Shown: piece by piece, positions 6,202 through 9,425 of the stretch
Layout: every line of letters starts with the position of its first letter
How positions within the stretch are numbered: the first letter of the stretch is position 1
NCBI GenBank assembly: GCA_945906015.1
Contig: CAMDQV010000061.1
Coordinates: 1 to 9,425 of the forward strand
Length of the DNA stretch: 9,425 nucleotides
DNA from: Pedobacter schmidteae
GTDB taxonomy: Bacteria > Bacteroidota > Bacteroidia > Sphingobacteriales > Sphingobacteriaceae
Reading direction: 5' to 3'
Made by a program: the position numbers and the translations under genes
Notes under the pieces: model-generated
Databases searched by the model: none
Seen by the model: the letters and a program-made list of their open reading frames with translations, nothing else
Told to the model about the DNA's origin: nothing

Positions 6202-7833
6202 ATGATTATGAAAATATTTAATAGAATAAGGATAGTAAGTGCATGCATACTGATTTCTATAGTCAGTCTATCCGGATGTCAAAAAGATTTGCTGGATCAA
6301 CAGCCATTAACAGATTTATCAGAGGGCTCTTTTTGGAGCAGTGAAGGGGATGCCATGCTGGCCTTAACTGGAATATACAATGGGAGTAGTGTTGGGAGCG
6401 GTAATAATTCTGGTAATGAGTTGCTTATTCTGTCAAGCATGACCGATGATTCAGACTATAAAAACAGTAAAGTAGGACTTATTTATAGCGGATACGTGAT
6501 TTCCAGTGATACTCAGGTTGCCGGTTCTATCTGGCAAAGGGGCTATCGTACCATTTTTAAAGTGAATTATTTTCTTGCAAATGTTGACAAAGTAAAAATG
6601 GATGCAGTTAAGAAGGCTCAAGTGATTGCTGAAGCTAAATTTTTAAGGGCTTTCGAGTACTGGCAACTTGCTATGTATTATGGAGGTGTTCCATTGGTTA
6701 AACAGGTTTTAACTGTTGATGAATCGAACAACCAGGTTCGCGCTACCTTAGCAGAAGTAACAGATTTCGCAAAAACTGAGCTTTTGGCAGCCGTCAAGGA
6801 TTTACCTACTACCAGACCTGCAAGTGAAAAAGGACGCATCTTAAAAGCTGCCGCGCTTGCTGTTAAAGGAAGATTAGAATTAATGGATAAAAAATGGGGG
6901 GATGCGGTTAAAACTTATAAGGATATTATTGATTTGAATGAGCATATCATTGATCCTCGTTATAAGGCTATATTCGAAGAAAGGGGAGAAAATAGCAAAG
7001 AAGTTATTTTGTCCACTAGTTTTATCGCCGGCCTTTTTGGAAATACTAAACACCAACGTAATTATACTCCGGATGTTTATGGTGGTTACCAGGAAACTAA
7101 TGTATATGAGGAATTAATAAGCAGCTACTTAATGAAAGACGGATTGCCGATTGAAACATCACCATTATATGATGCGGCTAATCCATTCGCAAATCGGGAT
7201 CCTCGCCTATATGCTACTGTTTTTTTACCGGAATATACTGTATTTAACGGTAAAAAATTCACAAAAGCAAACAGCGCAATAGGGAGTTTGGTTGGTGCAA
7301 CCGGATATGGCTGGAAAAAGTATGTAACAGAGGGTTATAGTGGAGATATGGGATCTTCTGGCGATGATGTTATTCATATACGCTATCCAGAGGTGCTTTT
7401 AAGTTATTTAGAGGCTAAAATTGAAAATAACGAAGCTATTACTCAGGCATTGCTTGATGAGACTATTAATAAAGTCAGAGGCAGGGCTGAAGTGGGTATG
7501 CCTAATGTTACTGAAACGGATCGTACTAAACTAAGAGAAATAGTTCGTTTGGAAAGAAGGATTGAGTTTGCACTGGAGAAAGATATCAGATACATGGATA
7601 TTCGCAGATGGGGCATTTGGTTTAATGTGATTGAACAACAGTTTCATGGCATGAAACTTACCAATGATCCTGCTACCTATACTGGTGCAAAAGTTGAACT
7701 CACAGGAAAATATAGAGGTCACTTGTTAACAATTAATAAAAAGGGATCACATAAACTAGGTTGGGCTCTGCTTCCTATTCCTTTGACTGAAATACAGCTG
7801 AACCCTAAGTTGATCCAAAACCCGGATAATTGA
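6202..7833 (+). CDS. RagB/SusD family nutrient-uptake outer membrane lipoprotein
   Basis: A 543-residue surface lipoprotein that binds the nutrient and caps the SusC channel. The signal peptide ends in the lipobox LSGC, with the acylated Cys at 26. It is followed by QKDLLDQQP, where the charged residues resemble the surface-export signal of Bacteroidota lipoproteins and the CxKDxLD start is usual for the family. The TPR-rich SusD core includes RAFEYWQLAMYYGGVPLV (149-166). The C-terminal part has a RRIEFALE...IRYMDIRRWG block (around 452-472) and the ending LLPIPLTEIQLNPKLIQNPD typical of the family. The start at 6202 is used, though ATG 6208 gives the equally good MKIFNRIRIV. No Shine-Dalgarno is seen. 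It is probably co-transcribed with susC, and a hairpin follows 43 bp after the stop. Confidence 0.96.
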   Translation: MIMKIFNRIRIVSACILISIVSLSGCQKDLLDQQPLTDLSEGSFWSSEGDAMLALTGIYNGSSVGSGNNSGNELLILSSMTDDSDYKNSKVGLIYSGYVISSDTQVAGSIWQRGYRTIFKVNYFLANVDKVKMDAVKKAQVIAEAKFLRAFEYWQLAMYYGGVPLVKQVLTVDESNNQVRATLAEVTDFAKTELLAAVKDLPTTRPASEKGRILKAAALAVKGRLELMDKKWGDAVKTYKDIIDLNEHIIDPRYKAIFEERGENSKEVILSTSFIAGLFGNTKHQRNYTPDVYGGYQETNVYEELISSYLMKDGLPIETSPLYDAANPFANRDPRLYATVFLPEYTVFNGKKFTKANSAIGSLVGATGYGWKKYVTEGYSGDMGSSGDDVIHIRYPEVLLSYLEAKIENNEAITQALLDETINKVRGRAEVGMPNVTETDRTKLREIVRLERRIEFALEKDIRYMDIRRWGIWFNVIEQQFHGMKLTNDPATYTGAKVELTGKYRGHLLTINKKGSHKLGWALLPIPLTEIQLNPKLIQNPDN

Positions 7834-7876
7834 TCAGGAAACATAGGATTTTGTTAAATCTATGCTGTATTAAAAA

Positions 7877-7921
7877 TTATAAGAATTTCCAGCCTGCATT
7901 TGGGGCTGTAAATTCTTATAA
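7877..7921 (+). terminator. Hairpin terminator of the susCD operon
   Basis: A perfect 12-bp inverted repeat (7877-7888 with 7910-7921; left arm TTATAAGAATTT) continues, after one mismatch, as a further 5-bp stem, CAGCC/GGCTG, around a 9-nt loop. The T-rich stretch TTTTTATTTT begins about 10 nt after the stem. It is not a textbook U-tract, but placement and stem strength support termination. Confidence 0.7.
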
Positions 7922-8086
7922 AATAATCGTTTTTATTTTAACCAATTGTGTTCGGGGAAGTGGTAACGAAATAATGAATGCATAAGCTTTCAGAATATGT
8001 TATTTAGAAAATTTAATGAATGAATCTTAGTCCGAATTACTCGAACGATTATTTAACAATTTATTCCAATTATCATGGTTAATAGT
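7922..8086. other. AT-rich leader before the SUMF1-domain gene
   Basis: This gap holds the T-rich tail of the susD hairpin and then the leader of the next gene. I found no convincing TAnnTTTG element and no copy of the susC upstream motif. The downstream gene may therefore use a different promoter or depend on read-through past the hairpin. Confidence 0.4.
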
Positions 8087-9205
8087 ATGAAAAGCACTTT
8101 ATTGTTTATTTTATTTTTCGGATTTATTGTCTTACTGAGTTCACATTCCATAACAGGGGTTATGGCAACAGCGCAGGGGAATGGCAAAATATTCCGCTCT
8201 ACTATTGAAAGAGCCAATCAGAATCCTGTAAAAAAACTGGATCTGGGTGGAGGTATGTCTCTCGAGGTGCTCTATATCCCACCTGGAGCTTTTAAGATGG
8301 GCAGTACGGCTGCAGAGAAGGCCTGGGCTACCGGTATTGAAGGCGGAGCAACTCCTGGAACAGCTCGAGAATCATACGAAGGTGAACAGCCACGTGCGAT
8401 GCAGGTAAAGGATGGTTTCTGGATGGGGCGAACAGAAGTGAGTGTTGGTCAGTTCAGACGTTTTGTAGAAGAAAGCGGATATGTTTCAGATGCCGAGAAA
8501 CCGGGTGGTAAAACACAGGTTTTTGATCCTGAATGGAAGATTGCTGCCAAAGGCCCACCACACCCCTGGATTTCATTAAAGGGTAAGAGCTGGCGCGATC
8601 CGAATTTTGGTTTCCCGCTTAGAGATGAATATCCGGTAGTTTGTGTAAGCTGGAATGATGGTAAAGCATTTTGCGAATGGCTAACAAAGCGGGAGAGGGC
8701 AGCAGGCCGCTTACCAAAAGGACTGGAATATCGTCTGCCAACAGAAGCAGAATGGGAATATGCTGCAAGAGGTGGTCTTGAAGATACCTATTTCTGGTGG
8801 GGTAATGATCTGAGTGAAGGAGAAGGCCGTTTGAATATTTCTGCTATTGACTTTCTGCCTGGTCGGAACAAGACCTGGCCATTAGCCAAAGCACCCTGGA
8901 GCGATGGTTTTGCCTTTGTCTCACCTGTAGATCAGTTTGGAGAAAAGGGCAGAAACGGTTTCGGACTTGCGGATATGTGTGGTGGAGTATGGGAAATTGT
9001 ACTGGATCATTTTGATCCAAAAGGTGGCCATGAGGAGCCTCTTTTTACTGATCAAAATTATCGACCAGTTTGTCGTAGCGGAAATTACTTTGACGTTCCT
9101 GGAAATGCCCGAGTTGCGGTTCGCCTAGGACTGCAGGGAATTAGCTATTCCGATTCCCGTGACGGTTTTCGGATTGCTTTAGGTATTGCACGCGACAAAA
9201 AGTAA
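8087..9205 (+). CDS. Secreted SUMF1/formylglycine-generating-enzyme-fold protein, probably not an active FGE
   Basis: A 372-residue protein with a Sec signal peptide (hydrophobic residues 5-17, cleavage after ATA at 29). One FGE-sulfatase/SUMF1 domain spans about 50-370. Family marks are YIPPGAFKMGS, GEQPRAMQVKDGFWMGRTEV, PVVCVSWNDGKAFCEWL, RLPTEAEWEYAARGG (216-230), NGFGLADMCGGVWE and the end DGFRIAL (359-365). True aerobic FGEs bind copper through two cysteines in a GGS-x-x-C...C-x-R-Y-R block. The matching segment here, RSGNYFDVPGNARVAVR (330-346), has neither. Sulfatase activation is therefore unlikely, and a binding or other oxidase role is possible. No sulfatase gene is in the window. 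ATG 8087 is preferred because it starts MKSTLLFILFF; ATG 8075 adds four residues. It lies 253 bp after susD, beyond a hairpin, so it is a probable separate transcription unit of the same locus. Confidence 0.9.
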   Translation: MKSTLLFILFFGFIVLLSSHSITGVMATAQGNGKIFRSTIERANQNPVKKLDLGGGMSLEVLYIPPGAFKMGSTAAEKAWATGIEGGATPGTARESYEGEQPRAMQVKDGFWMGRTEVSVGQFRRFVEESGYVSDAEKPGGKTQVFDPEWKIAAKGPPHPWISLKGKSWRDPNFGFPLRDEYPVVCVSWNDGKAFCEWLTKRERAAGRLPKGLEYRLPTEAEWEYAARGGLEDTYFWWGNDLSEGEGRLNISAIDFLPGRNKTWPLAKAPWSDGFAFVSPVDQFGEKGRNGFGLADMCGGVWEIVLDHFDPKGGHEEPLFTDQNYRPVCRSGNYFDVPGNARVAVRLGLQGISYSDSRDGFRIALGIARDKK

Positions 9206-9238
9206 GAGATATTTTTTCGTGATTCTGATTCTAAACTT

Positions 9239-9285
9239 TAAAGAGATTAAGCAATTCAAAATAGTCAGATTGCTTAATCTCTTTA
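9239..9285 (+). terminator. Hairpin terminator after the SUMF1-domain gene
   Basis: A perfect 17-bp stem, 9239-9255 with 9269-9285 (left arm TAAAGAGATTAAGCAAT), has a 13-nt loop and lies 34 bp after the stop codon. The right arm ends CTCTTTA and runs into AT-rich sequence without a pure U-tract. Position and stem length support a terminator, and it could work on both strands. Confidence 0.75.
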
Positions 9286-9353
9286 TATAAATTAGAATTA
9301 TATTTAATTATCATAAAAGGTACAATCTTCTATACCGATAAATTAATAGAAAA

Positions 9354-9425
9354 TAGTATCATTAATGTAAATAGGAGTATCTGATTAATGTGTCTAATAA
9401 TGTGAAATTCGAATTCGCTTTAAAT
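9354..9425 (+). promoter_or_regulatory. Second copy of the susC-type upstream element, at the window's end
   Basis: TAGTATCATTAATGTAA begins at 9354 and, with the following bases, matches the susC element (3071-3096) at 22 of 26 positions. Similarity continues downstream without gaps, including GAAATTCG at 9404-9411 where susC has its -7 TAAATTTG. No start codon with a long frame is seen before the window ends. A gene controlled like susC, perhaps another susC, probably begins just beyond. Confidence 0.45.

Overview
The window looks like chromosomal DNA of a Bacteroidota bacterium, most probably of the Sphingobacteriaceae (Pedobacter-like). The evidence is a SusC/RagA–SusD/RagB outer-membrane pair, a TAnnTTTG-type -7 promoter element in front of susC, absence of clear Shine-Dalgarno sequences, AT-rich intergenic DNA, and secreted proteins with short lipoprotein or Sec signals. 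The family-level placement is inference; the phylum-level placement is well supported. All recognised genes are on the + strand.

Layout: (1) nt 1-1175 is the 3' part of a periplasmic PQQ-dependent dehydrogenase with an inserted cytochrome c domain; its 5' end lies outside the window. (2) nt 1176-1369 is a gap built largely of degenerate 7-bp tandem repeats, ending directly at the start of (3) a secreted ThuA-domain protein (nt 1370-2404). (4) nt 2405-3153 is a 749-bp gene-free region. It holds three full copies and a partial fourth of a 149-bp tandem repeat, made of alternately oriented inverted arms and internal 17-bp repeats, then a C8 run, then the susC promoter region. (5) nt 3154-7833 is the susC-susD operon (12 bp between genes), closed by a strong hairpin. 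(6) nt 8087-9205 is a secreted SUMF1/FGE-fold protein lacking the two copper-binding cysteines of true formylglycine-generating enzymes, followed by a 17-bp perfect-stem hairpin. (7) The last ~70 bases resemble the susC promoter region, with matching spacing, suggesting that a co-regulated gene starts just beyond the window.

Working together: SusC (TonB-dependent channel) and SusD (surface binding lipoprotein) would import an oligosaccharide or other nutrient. The quinoprotein-cytochrome would oxidise a sugar or alcohol in the periplasm, and the exported ThuA protein might process an oxidised sugar. No glycoside hydrolase, sulfatase or regulator gene is visible, so the substrate cannot be named. 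The most unusual DNA is non-coding: the 149-bp palindromic array and the heptanucleotide tracts.
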